Source: Desulfovibrio sp. (GTDB lineage Bacteria > Desulfobacterota > Desulfovibrionia > Desulfovibrionales > Desulfovibrionaceae). Taken from it: 64,000 nt of DNA. The stretch is taken from NCBI RefSeq assembly GCF_034006445.1, contig NZ_JAVESS010000001.1:581923-645922 (forward strand), written 5' to 3'. Positions 29,844 through 38,301 of the stretch are shown one piece after another. Position numbers and translations under genes: made by a program. The number at the start of each line of letters is the position of its first letter. The stretch's first letter is position 1. Below the pieces are notes generated by a model that made no database searches, was not told the origin of the DNA, and was given only the letters and a program-made list of their open reading frames with translations.

Positions 29844-30287
29844 ATGCTGGAATTTACCGAAAACATGGGTCAGCGAACCAATCTGGAGCCTACGGTCACC
29901 CTCACCCTGACCTGGGAGCAGCGCGGCAAATGCCGCCAGCGGCTGCGGCTGGACAGCGGCGAAGACGCAGGCCTGTTTCTCACGCGCGGGCAGGTTCTGC
30001 GCGAGGGCGATATTCTGCGCGCCGGGGATGTGCTGGCAATTGTGCGCAACCGCGCGGAACCTGTGGTGACCGGCATTGCCCCCAACTGGGAAACTCTGGC
30101 CCGCGCCTGCTATCACCTTGGCAACCGCCACACCGCCATGCAGCTTGGCCACAAGTGGCTGCGCTTTATGCCCGACCACGTGCTTGAAGAACTGGCGGAA
30201 AATCTGGGTCTGCGTCTGCGCCGCGAAAATCTGCCCTTTGAGCCCGAAGGCGGCGCTTACGGCGGGCACGGGCACAGTCATGGCTGA
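29844..30287 (+). CDS. ureE: Urease accessory protein UreE (nickel metallochaperone)
   Basis: 147 residues. UreE delivers nickel to the UreDFG-urease complex. The N-terminal peptide-binding-like domain has TLTWEQRGKCRQRLRLDSGEDAGLFL and LREGDIL; the C-terminal domain contains the metal-binding LARACYHLGNRH, with the H of the conserved YHLGNRH segment that binds nickel at the dimer interface. The C-terminal tail is only lightly His-rich (GGHGHSHG), so it will not store many ions. The RBS is GAAGGAGCGGCC before ATG 29844. It overlaps ureF by 8 bases. Confidence 0.93.
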   Translation: MLEFTENMGQRTNLEPTVTLTLTWEQRGKCRQRLRLDSGEDAGLFLTRGQVLREGDILRAGDVLAIVRNRAEPVVTGIAPNWETLARACYHLGNRHTAMQLGHKWLRFMPDHVLEELAENLGLRLRRENLPFEPEGGAYGGHGHSHG

Positions 30288-31173
30288 ACTGGCGGTTGGA
30301 CTTGCGACGGATCTGGCCTCCGAGCCGCCGCTTACTGTAAAAACGCTGGCAGACGGAACCTGCCGAGTTCAACAGTGCGCGATGCAGGGACAAGCGGAAG
30401 ATCTGTCAGGCCAGGCCGGTCCGCATGATGGCCGGACCGGTGGCTACTCGGCATGGCAAGGGCCGCACCTTGGTCTGACAGCCCTGCTCTATCTGTCGGG
30501 GCAATCCCTGCCTGTTGGTGGTTTTGCTTGGTCGCAAGGCCTTGCTGCCGCCGTGGAGCGGGGACATGCAGGCACTGCGGAAGGCGTGCGCCGCTGGCTT
30601 TGGGGCGTGCTGCGGCTGGGCTTTGCGCGCAACGATCTGCCCCTTCTGCTGCGTATGCATGCGGCAGTATGCAGCGCCGATGCCGATGCGCTGGCCCGCT
30701 GGAACGCTCTTATGCTTGCCGGGCGTGAGAGCCGCGAACTGTGGCAGGAAGAAATTCAGATGGGGCGCGCCCTGCGCCGTATGTTGCATGATCAGAACAT
30801 GCTGCCGCCCTGGCCGCTGCCTGACGCTGCGGGGTACACGGCCTGTTTTGCCGTTGCCGCCGTCATGCTCGACCAGCACGCACGCAGCATGGAGCCGTAT
30901 TGCGATGCTGCCGCGCAGCAGCGCGCCGGGCTGGACGCGGCCTGCGCCTATGTGTGGAGCTGGCTGCAAAACCAGGTGGCCGTGGCCTGCAAAACCGTGC
31001 CTCTGGGCCAGACCGCCGCGCAAAAACTGTTGCTGGAGTTCATGCCTGCCGTGCCGCAACTGGCGGCTCAGGCAGCGGCCCTGCCCGATGAGGGCATCGG
31101 CTCCAGTCTCCCCGGCCTTGCCCTGTGCAGCGCCGGACACGAACGACAATATACCCGACTTTTCAGGAGTTGA
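30280..31173 (+). CDS. ureF: Urease accessory protein UreF
   Basis: 297 residues; start ATG 30280 overlaps the end of ureE. The UreF core starts near residue 67 with [28 protein letters not shown], the family signature, and continues with helices including [22 protein letters not shown] and QKLLLEFMP. UreF bridges UreD and UreG and checks GTPase-driven nickel loading. The first about 65 residues are not typical and have low conservation potential; a later start (for example M at 30382) is possible. ureG follows 5 bases after the stop. Confidence 0.88.
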   Translation: MAELAVGLATDLASEPPLTVKTLADGTCRVQQCAMQGQAEDLSGQAGPHDGRTGGYSAWQGPHLGLTALLYLSGQSLPVGGFAWSQGLAAAVERGHAGTAEGVRRWLWGVLRLGFARNDLPLLLRMHAAVCSADADALARWNALMLAGRESRELWQEEIQMGRALRRMLHDQNMLPPWPLPDAAGYTACFAVAAVMLDQHARSMEPYCDAAAQQRAGLDAACAYVWSWLQNQVAVACKTVPLGQTAAQKLLLEFMPAVPQLAAQAAALPDEGIGSSLPGLALCSAGHERQYTRLFRS

Positions 31174-31178
31174 ACGTC

Positions 31179-31793
31179 ATGACCAATAGACCCTGCCTGC
31201 GAGTGGGCGTTGGCGGCCCTGTGGGTTCCGGCAAAACGGCACTCTTGCGCCACCTGTGCCTGCGGCTGCGCAAGCACTACAATATGGCCGTCGTCACCAA
31301 CGACATTTACACCCGCGAAGATGCGGAATTTCTGCTGCGGCACAACGCCCTTGAAGCCGACCGCATCATCGGCGTTGAAACGGGCGGCTGCCCGCACACT
31401 GCCATCCGCGAAGACGCCTCAATGAACATTCAGGCCATTGAGGAGCTTCAGGCGCGTCATCCCGGCCTGGAACTGGTGTTGGTGGAAAGCGGCGGGGACA
31501 ACCTGTCCGCTACGTTCAGCCCGGAACTGGCCGACCTCACCATCTATGTCATTGACGTAAGCGGCGGCGATAAAATCCCGCGCAAGGGCGGCCCCGGCAT
31601 CACCAAGTCCGACCTGCTCGTTATCAACAAGGTTGACCTCGCGCCCATGGTGCATGCCTCGCTGGACGTGATGGAGCGTGACACCCGCCGCATGCGCGGC
31701 GAACGCCCCTATGTGCTGACCGAAATGCTTTCCGGGGCCGGTATTGAGGCTGTGATCACTTTCATCATCCGCGAGGGCATGCTGCAGTTTTAG
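31179..31793 (+). CDS. ureG: Urease accessory protein UreG (GTPase)
   Basis: 204 residues, a SIMIBI-class GTPase closely related to HypB. P-loop GGPVGSGKT at 12-20; the nickel-binding Cys-Pro-His at 71-73 ([13 protein letters not shown]); switch/Walker [21 protein letters not shown]-specificity motif NKVD. ATG 31179 is preceded by AGGAGTTGAACGTC. GTP-dependent UreG dimerisation carries nickel from UreE to UreDF. It is the last gene of the urea module; I see no good terminator after it, and the next gene is convergent. Confidence 0.97.
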   Translation: MTNRPCLRVGVGGPVGSGKTALLRHLCLRLRKHYNMAVVTNDIYTREDAEFLLRHNALEADRIIGVETGGCPHTAIREDASMNIQAIEELQARHPGLELVLVESGGDNLSATFSPELADLTIYVIDVSGGDKIPRKGGPGITKSDLLVINKVDLAPMVHASLDVMERDTRRMRGERPYVLTEMLSGAGIEAVITFIIREGMLQF

Positions 31794-31886
31794 CGGTTGG
31801 ATATGCCTTATTGTAATGTTCCCCCTCTCTGCCCACGATAAGAGCCGATCGCTGATATCACGCTTGAGGCTTTTGCGGGAAGTGGT

Positions 31887-33185
31887 TCAGTGCGGAATCT
31901 GGCCCAGCAGTTTGAACCAGGCATAGTCGAGCGGCACCAGCATCAAGAAGGTGGTCGCTGCAAGCGCCAGGCAAAGTCGAATGCCATCCCTGGCGGGCAC
32001 CTGACCCATACCCATTGCAACGACGACGGGAGATGCCTGGTAGGGAAGCAACGGCGTGGCATAGCCGATGACCTGCACCATAAGCACGGTCAGCAAAGGC
32101 AGACCGGAAGCTTCTGCCAGGGGCTGCGCGAGGGGCGTGAACAAGGCTGGTACGCCATTGGCAGTAACGGTGAAGTTTAACGCACTGGTCAGCGCGATCA
32201 AGGCTCCAAAGTTGCTGGCCGGGCTGGACGGATCGAGCGGGAGCCTGTGCAGCAACCACGAGCCCATGATGGCTCCCAGCCCGGAATAGTTCACGAACGC
32301 CGCCAGCCCCAGGATGCCGGCAATATAGAGACAGGTGCGGATGTTGACGCCAGCGGCAAATTCGTCGCCAGTCAGAAAGCCAATGCGGGGCAACACGCAA
32401 ACGCAGGCAGCCGCCAAACCTATCCAGGCTGGCGATATACCATGCACGGCATCGGTTATCCACAGCGCCAGCGTCGCAAGCAGCAAGACACTCAGGCGTT
32501 TTTCGGCTGGACTCAGCGGTTGGGAGGGCCCGGATGCCGCAATTTTTTGCGGTTTTGCGGGGAACAGCAGACACAGCCAGCCCACAAGCGCGAGTCCTTT
32601 GAGCAGCCCGAGTACGGGCGCATGCAGCATCAGATAGGGAAGATAGGAAAGGTGGATGCCATACGCGCTTTCGGCTGCGCCAGCCATGATGAGGTTGGGC
32701 ACATTGGCGGGCAGGATGCTGGCTGACAGTTGGAAGGTGCCAAAGCCGACCGCCAATGCCAGTGCCGTGCGCCCGCGACTGCCCTCTACCAGTCCAGCGC
32801 GGTCGGCCAGAGCCAGGACGATGGGCATCAGCAAGGCGATGCGCCCCATGTTGGAAGGCATGATGAAGGCCAGGGCATAGGTGAGCAACACCACGCCCCC
32901 GACCATATGGAGCCATGATCCAGTCAACCGGCTCGCCAGACTGCGGGCGATGCGGTCTGCCAAACCGACCTTGCGGATAGTAACGCCAAGAACAAAGCCA
33001 CTGAGCACCAGCCAGAACGCGCCCGAAGAAAAACCCGAGAACAACACGTCGGGCGGAGCCAGATGCAAGATGGCGGCTGTTGCAAAAAACAGTAAAGCGA
33101 CGAGGTATTCCGGCAACCTCGCCGTGGCCCAAAGCCCGATCGTGGCGGTGACGATGCCCGCGCCTATCCATGCTTCTGCCGCCAT
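31887..33185 (-). CDS. SLC13/DASS-type anion transporter
   Basis: 432 residues, about eleven membrane helices. The pattern fits the divalent anion:sodium symporter/ArsB superfamily: AFIMPSNMGRIALLMPIVLALADRAG in the first half and a related FTVTANGVPALFTPLAQPLA in the second, both at positions where the family has its SNT-like substrate motifs, with LLPYQASPVVVAMGMG near the C-terminus. The start has AGGAGACGCA upstream of ATG 33185. A longer minus-strand frame in another register is a shadow. The substrate (dicarboxylate, sulfate or other) is not predictable. It stands alone, convergent to ureG. Confidence 0.85.
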   Translation of the reverse strand: MAAEAWIGAGIVTATIGLWATARLPEYLVALLFFATAAILHLAPPDVLFSGFSSGAFWLVLSGFVLGVTIRKVGLADRIARSLASRLTGSWLHMVGGVVLLTYALAFIMPSNMGRIALLMPIVLALADRAGLVEGSRGRTALALAVGFGTFQLSASILPANVPNLIMAGAAESAYGIHLSYLPYLMLHAPVLGLLKGLALVGWLCLLFPAKPQKIAASGPSQPLSPAEKRLSVLLLATLALWITDAVHGISPAWIGLAAACVCVLPRIGFLTGDEFAAGVNIRTCLYIAGILGLAAFVNYSGLGAIMGSWLLHRLPLDPSSPASNFGALIALTSALNFTVTANGVPALFTPLAQPLAEASGLPLLTVLMVQVIGYATPLLPYQASPVVVAMGMGQVPARDGIRLCLALAATTFLMLVPLDYAWFKLLGQIPH

Positions 33186-33811
33186 TGCGTCTCCTGTTTA
33201 TTATATGTTTACGTAGGATAACTGACGAATTTATTCTGATGGCTCCTTTGTCCGTCCACGCCCGCAATCCGCTGGCCATGCACAGCCTCACACGGCATAC
33301 TGATGGTTGCTCCAATGCCCGCCGTGCGAATGCGGAACCGCACCATACGCGCGGTTGCCTGCGTCGTCATGCGGAGCAAGTGTGCTTTGAACGGCTGTTG
33401 CTTGGGGCACGGAAAAGCATATCAGCAAAGGCATACGGTGGGAATAGATACAGCAGACAAAGAACGGATCAATGTCCATATTTTTCTTGCACCACTACTC
33501 CGCCCAGACAACTGATGCCAGCATATTCAGTCCATCATACCGCACAAGATACTTTTGTTTGAGTGAAATACAGATCACCTGTCCATATTTTGGTCAGATT
33601 CTGGAGTGTACTCCGGGGAAATATGGGGATTAGTGGCATGGTGGGTGCACACAAGGCAAATGCGCTTCCCCCAGAGTGACAAACCACCTGGGTACTGGCA
33701 AAAAAACAGAAGGAACAACGCCTCCTGCCCATTCAGGATTGCAGACCAGATGGCGAAAGGCTATGTTCCCAATATTAATGCCACCTGAAACGGGAGACAC
33801 AATACGGAATC
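33186..33811. other. Intergenic, no supported gene
   Basis: About 0.6 kb. Short frames on both strands have no RBS and no recognisable content. The last 30 bases before 33812 carry GGGAGACAC, a plausible RBS for the next gene. No repeats of note. Confidence 0.4.
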
Positions 33812-34645
33812 ATGAGAACACGCACACAAGACAAAGCCGCTTCCGGCGCTGAAGACCGGCGGGCCCCGGAACACACCGCCGCGCACCATTTACGCTCGCA
33901 CGATATAGAAACGACTCAGGATCGGGTGACATGGTCACTCTTTATGAAAGCGGCCCTGCTTGTAGTAGGTATCTGGTCTGCTTCTGCCCTGGGTTTATAT
34001 TTGTTCACGTCAGATTTCAGCAAATCCGGCACGTTCGGTGACTCTTTCGGCGTGCTGAACACGCTGTTTTCCGGTCTTGCATTTGCTGGAATCATCGTTT
34101 CAATAAAAATGCAGAATGATGAAATGCGCGAACAGCGTAAGGAACTACAAAAGCAGAAGAAAAATGCTTTGTTATACCACAGGGAAAGAATGTTTCTTTT
34201 GCTGATGGATGAGTTCAAAAAGTCAAGGGAACATCGCTACACTGTTGCCGACGTACGCCGCATTATCTATGACTGTCTTGGTTACGATGTGGGCAGTCCG
34301 GATCAAGATTCACCAGTGCCAGCGCTTATTGATGAGGTGGAAGGTGTACTTGTGGGCACCCGATCCGAAACGCCCTTGCTGCAAACCCTGTCCCGTCGCG
34401 TGTTTCGGCACGAAATGTGTGAAGTGTTCCTTAAAACTTTTCACCAGGCTGCGGAAAGCGTAAAAAAATTCGACTCCGCAAACAGGGGCGAATATTACGA
34501 TATCGTTTGCAACAGCATGTCAGATCCGGAAGAAGCCTTGTTGTTCCTCTGCTTTGTGGCGCGTTACGGCGCGCAAACCCAGCAAAATCCTCAGGCAATG
34601 AAATTGTTCGACAGCTTTGACGAAATCAAGGGCAAACTGCTCTAG
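33812..34645 (+). CDS. Putative phage abortive-infection membrane protein (AbiC-like)
   Basis: 277 residues. A polar N-terminus (1-40) precedes two membrane helices (about 46-66 and 79-98) with the motif GDSFGVLNTLFSGLAFAGIIVSI between and within them, then a basic/acidic coiled coil (MQNDEMREQRKELQKQKKN, 100-118) and a helical cytoplasmic domain. This arrangement, especially F-G-D-S-F-G-x-L-N-T-L-F-S-G-L-A-F-A-G, is what is known from the putative phage abortive-infection (putAbiC) family. The mechanism is not established for most members. It sits alone beside tRNA-Pro. Family assignment comes from motif recall, not from a search. Confidence 0.65.
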   Translation: MRTRTQDKAASGAEDRRAPEHTAAHHLRSHDIETTQDRVTWSLFMKAALLVVGIWSASALGLYLFTSDFSKSGTFGDSFGVLNTLFSGLAFAGIIVSIKMQNDEMREQRKELQKQKKNALLYHRERMFLLLMDEFKKSREHRYTVADVRRIIYDCLGYDVGSPDQDSPVPALIDEVEGVLVGTRSETPLLQTLSRRVFRHEMCEVFLKTFHQAAESVKKFDSANRGEYYDIVCNSMSDPEEALLFLCFVARYGAQTQQNPQAMKLFDSFDEIKGKLL

Positions 34646-35015
34646 TCAGCCGCCGAAGCGCCTTTTCAGCCATAAACAGTGCCTGGCCGCTACGCCTTGT
34701 TCACACGCCGCGCGTAACAAAACAATTAGTTCTGCTTTTACAAAATAATAAAATGAACCGCAGAGGCCGCAGGTGAGTTTTTCTGCGGCACCAAGAAGTC
34801 CATTTTTAAATTTTGCGCAATAAAGCAGCGCGTTACCAGTAGCCCTAAAATGGAAAGCCCCGGGGATGCCGGGGCAATCAGGGAATGTAGAAGCAGTTGT
34901 TGAGGCACTATGCAGGATGACGGCATCAATGTCAACATAGTACACCAGTTTCAAGCGGCAACAATTATAAATGTTGGTCCTGCGTGTGTGCGCAAAGATC
35001 CGCCCTGTGCCCCGA
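34646..35015. other. Intergenic, no supported gene
   Basis: No credible ORF. Contains a 7-bp hairpin GCCCCGG-GGATG-CCGGGGC at 34857-34875 without a clear U-run. Confidence 0.4.
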
Positions 35016-35052
35016 TAAAAAAAGGGGTCACAGATGTTATCTGTAACCCCTT
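35016..35052 (-). terminator. Terminator of tRNA-Pro
   Basis: Stem AAGGGGT-x-ACAGAT with ATCTGT-x-ACCCCTT (one mismatch, loop GTT); on the minus strand it is followed by a run of seven or more U (plus-strand A tract at about 35017-35023). It starts 9 bases after the tRNA 3' end. Confidence 0.85.
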
Positions 35053-35060
35053 GATTTTTC

Positions 35061-35138
35061 TGGTCGGGATGGCGCGATTTGAACGCGCGGCCTCAGCGTC
35101 CCGAACGCTGCGCTCTAGCCAAGCTGAGCCACATCCCG
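35061..35138 (-). tRNA. tRNA-Pro (anticodon CGG)
   Basis: On the minus strand: CGGGATG acceptor, D arm with CTTGGCTAGAG, anticodon stem CAGCG/CGCTG with loop TTCGGGA giving CGG, T arm with GTTCAAATC, CATCCCG and encoded A-CCA. 78 nt. It decodes CCG. A terminator follows at 35052-35016. Confidence 0.95.
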
Positions 35139-35267
35139 TTGAGAAAGGGAACATATGCGAGACGTTGAATTTTGGCAAGCCATTTTTTATTTGTAAAAAA
35201 ATTTGGGCTGACGTAACATAACATCCGTCCTTAGAAGGACAAATTCTTTGCGGAGCGAACGACCTGT

Positions 35268-36341
35268 ATGACCCGTGTTTTAGTGGTGGACGATTCGACC
35301 TTCATGCGCAACGCTATTGTCTCTCTTTTGGAGCAGGACCCGGAAATCAAGGTTGTCGGTACTGCCAGAGATGGGCTGGAAGCTCTGCAAAAAGCCGAAG
35401 AGCTTGATGCTGACGTCATGACGCTTGATGTGGAAATGCCTCGCCTTGATGGCCTTGGCACGTTGCAGCGCCTTATGAAGACAACGCCCATGCCAGTGCT
35501 CATGATCAGTTCGCTGACTGAGAGCGGTGCTGAAAGCACTCTCAAGGCTCTGGAATACGGGGCGCTGGACTTCATCCCCAAGAACATGAGCAATGACCGT
35601 GATTCTTTCGGGTCGGAACTGCGCCGCAAAGTAACGGCACTGGCCCGGCGTAAGGCCATCATCCGTCTCAAGTACCGCCGCATCAACAATATTCCCATGC
35701 CGGCCTCTCCCTTGCCGCGAATACAGCATTCACAACCGGCGGACTATGTTCAGACACCCTGCCATGGACCACGCGACCTCGTTGTTGTGGGCGTTTCCAC
35801 GGGGGGACCGCCAGTGGTTCAAAAGATCCTGTCCGCCCTGCCCGCAGATCTGGCAGCCTGCATCCTTGTGGCGCAGCACATGCCAGCCGCCTTTACAGGC
35901 CCCTTTGCCAAAAGACTGGACAGTGTTTGCAACATAAGCGTCTCCGAGGCAGTGGATGGAGACCGCATAAAAAACGGGCATGCCTATGTCTGCCCTGGCG
36001 GCAAGCATATAAGCGTGCGCATGCGCGGCCCCCTGCCTGAAGTCGCCATCACCGAGGAACCCCGTGACGCGCTGTACAAGCCCACCGTCAACCTGCTTAT
36101 GGAAAGCGCCGGAAAAAACATGGGCCGCCGTACCCTGGGTGTCATGCTGACCGGCATGGGTTCGGACGGATGCGAAGGCGCAAAAGTTTTGAGAGAAAAA
36201 GGCGGCTGCCTCATTGCCCAAAATGAGGCTTCATGCGTGGTATATGGCATGCCCAAGGCTGTCATTGATGCCAAATTGGCCAATCAGATTCTTGATGCAG
36301 ATGATATCGCCCAAGCCATCATGACAATTGTCAAGGGCTGA
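35268..36341 (+). CDS. cheB: Chemotaxis response regulator methylesterase CheB
   Basis: 357 residues. Receiver domain 1-about 125 with the acidic pocket D8-D9, phospho-acceptor D54 (TLDVEMPRLDG), T/S near 81-82 and K105. A linker (130-165) leads to the methylesterase domain with catalytic S177 (GVSTGGP), H204 (AQHMP) and D300 (TGMGSDG). It removes methyl groups from receptor glutamates for adaptation. It is the first gene of a run cheB-HEAT-cheR-parA-cheW-cheY-cheA with short gaps. A GTCCTT-AG-AAGGAC palindrome lies about 35 bases before the start. Confidence 0.95.
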   Translation: MTRVLVVDDSTFMRNAIVSLLEQDPEIKVVGTARDGLEALQKAEELDADVMTLDVEMPRLDGLGTLQRLMKTTPMPVLMISSLTESGAESTLKALEYGALDFIPKNMSNDRDSFGSELRRKVTALARRKAIIRLKYRRINNIPMPASPLPRIQHSQPADYVQTPCHGPRDLVVVGVSTGGPPVVQKILSALPADLAACILVAQHMPAAFTGPFAKRLDSVCNISVSEAVDGDRIKNGHAYVCPGGKHISVRMRGPLPEVAITEEPRDALYKPTVNLLMESAGKNMGRRTLGVMLTGMGSDGCEGAKVLREKGGCLIAQNEASCVVYGMPKAVIDAKLANQILDADDIAQAIMTIVKG

Positions 36342-36367
36342 CCAGTAGCGCAGCAGGAAGCACTATT

Positions 36368-38299
36368 ATGGAAAATTTGCTCGACACGGCTCCGCAAGTA
36401 CTTGAAGCACTGCAGTCAGATGACAGCGCCACTATTCGCAGTGCCGCTTTCAATGCTGGCGACATGGCCTTGCTTGAAGCTATCCCTTTGCTTTGCTCGC
36501 TTGTCAAAAGCAGCAATATCGGCATACAGGAAGCGGCAGAATACGCCTTGCGCAAAATCCGGGGCCCCCAGGTGGTGGCTGCCCTGCTGCCCTTGCTACG
36601 TAGCGATGAGGCCCCTGTGCGCAATGTGGCCATGGATATTTTGCGTGAAATCGGCAGTGACAGCATTGAGAGCATGCAGCCGTATCTGCAGGACGAAGAC
36701 CCGGATCTGCGCATCTTTATTACCGACATTCTCGGGTACAGCCCGACGCACCAGGCGGTTCTGCTCCTCTCAAAGGCGCTGCTTAAAGATCCGGAAGTAA
36801 ACGTGCGCTATCAGGCGGCCGTCAGTTTGGGCAACCTTGCTTTTCCCGAGGCGGTTCCCGCTCTGTGCCAGGCCATGCACGATGAAGAATGGGTGCAGTT
36901 CGCAGTGGTGGAAGCCCTGGCGAAGATCAAGGATCCTTCCGCCGCCAATGGGCTTGTAAAGTTGCTGCCGCAGGCCTCGCCACTTGTATGCTCCGCCATC
37001 ATTGACGCGCTGGGCGATATGGGGGATGTCAAAGCCATACCGCTGCTTTTCAGCTCGCTTGAAAATGTCCGCGTGCCTCTGCGGCATAAAATCGTCAAAG
37101 CCATTGTGCAGATTCTGAGCGTGCGCTCCCTGTCGCTGCTGGCCGCCAAATCACAAGAACGCTTGCGCGACTATCTGCTTGAGGCGCTTACCGACAATGA
37201 TGAAGACATTCTGCTGGCTGCTCTGCAAGGCTTGAGCGCCATTGGCAACGAGGACGCCACCGAGGCCATCATCAATCTGGCCGTGGGCCTTGATGTGGAG
37301 CGGCAGTCCGAACTTTATGAGGCTGCCATACACGCCATTGCTTCCCTTGGGTACAACAGCATGCTCCGCGACGCCCTGCGCAGCGACGATGAAAAGCATA
37401 TTGCCGTGGCAATGGAAGCCTGTCGGCTTTTGAAGGATCAACGCCCGGTTGAGGAGCTTAAAAACATTTTCTGGCGGGTAAGCCCCGATCTGCGACGGGA
37501 GGCTGTGGCCGAACTCGCGCAGATGGGCACCTGCACGGATACCCCGTTCTTTCTCTCCATTATTGAACACTCTGACGACGCGGAAGTTTTAAAGAGCGCA
37601 CTGGTGTTTTTCGGTAATCAGCATGGTTGCCCCGAAGTGGAAGACATCGTTTTTGCCCAGCTTGACCACCGGTATGTTGATGTGCAGGAAATGGCTCTTG
37701 AAGCAAGCATCAATCTTCACAGCCCCAAACTCAACAGCCAGTTCAAGATCAGGGCACGCAGCGAAGACCCCATGCAGCGCATGATGGCCATCTACGCTCT
37801 TGGCCGCTATAGTGTCACTGAAAATCTTGATGAAATACTTCAGGCTCTTGAAGACCCTTCGCCCCGTGTGCGACAGGTTGCCATTGAGGCCTTTCAAAAT
37901 CTGGGGCCACAGGCTGAAGACTTTTTGCCCCACTTCTTGCCCCGCCTGATTGATGAAGACAAGGACGTGCGGATCGCCCTGGTGGATCTGCTTGGTCAGA
38001 TAGGCACCCCAGCAGTCATGCCGCACCTTGTCTCTGCCCTTGCTGACGAGAATGACTGGGTCAAAATCAGAGCCATTGAAGCTCTGGGCGTACACAAACT
38101 TGCCGATGCTGTTCCCTACCTGACTCAACTGTTTGAAACAGCCAATCCCATGGTTTCTTACAAGATTATTGAGGCGTTGGGAATGATCGGCGGCAATGTG
38201 GCCTTCAGTGTGCTTCTTGGCTTGATGAATAGTGAAGACCCGGAAATACAGCACGCTGCGGCTGAAGCGGTGGCAGCCATCCAGGCAGAACAGGAGTAG
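36368..38299 (+). CDS. HEAT-repeat protein of the chemosensory operon
   Basis: 643 residues, alpha-helical throughout, composed of some 16-18 HEAT/PBS-lyase-like repeats of about 31 residues with the pattern A-x-x-L...D-x-x-x-x-V-R-x-x-A-x-x-A-L-G-x-I (for example EVNVRYQAAVSLGNLAFPEAVPAL, DPSPRVRQVAIEAFQNLG, DKDVRIALVDLLGQIGTPAVMPHL, and ENDWVKIRAIEALG). No catalytic motif, signal peptide or membrane helix. Such solenoids are protein-binding scaffolds; in this place it probably organises or tunes the Che complex. It starts 26 bases after cheB and ends 2 bases before cheR. HEAT genes are known in Desulfovibrio che clusters, but the role is not described to my knowledge. Confidence 0.85.
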   Translation: MENLLDTAPQVLEALQSDDSATIRSAAFNAGDMALLEAIPLLCSLVKSSNIGIQEAAEYALRKIRGPQVVAALLPLLRSDEAPVRNVAMDILREIGSDSIESMQPYLQDEDPDLRIFITDILGYSPTHQAVLLLSKALLKDPEVNVRYQAAVSLGNLAFPEAVPALCQAMHDEEWVQFAVVEALAKIKDPSAANGLVKLLPQASPLVCSAIIDALGDMGDVKAIPLLFSSLENVRVPLRHKIVKAIVQILSVRSLSLLAAKSQERLRDYLLEALTDNDEDILLAALQGLSAIGNEDATEAIINLAVGLDVERQSELYEAAIHAIASLGYNSMLRDALRSDDEKHIAVAMEACRLLKDQRPVEELKNIFWRVSPDLRREAVAELAQMGTCTDTPFFLSIIEHSDDAEVLKSALVFFGNQHGCPEVEDIVFAQLDHRYVDVQEMALEASINLHSPKLNSQFKIRARSEDPMQRMMAIYALGRYSVTENLDEILQALEDPSPRVRQVAIEAFQNLGPQAEDFLPHFLPRLIDEDKDVRIALVDLLGQIGTPAVMPHLVSALADENDWVKIRAIEALGVHKLADAVPYLTQLFETANPMVSYKIIEALGMIGGNVAFSVLLGLMNSEDPEIQHAAAEAVAAIQAEQE

Positions 38300-38301
38300 C
38301 C

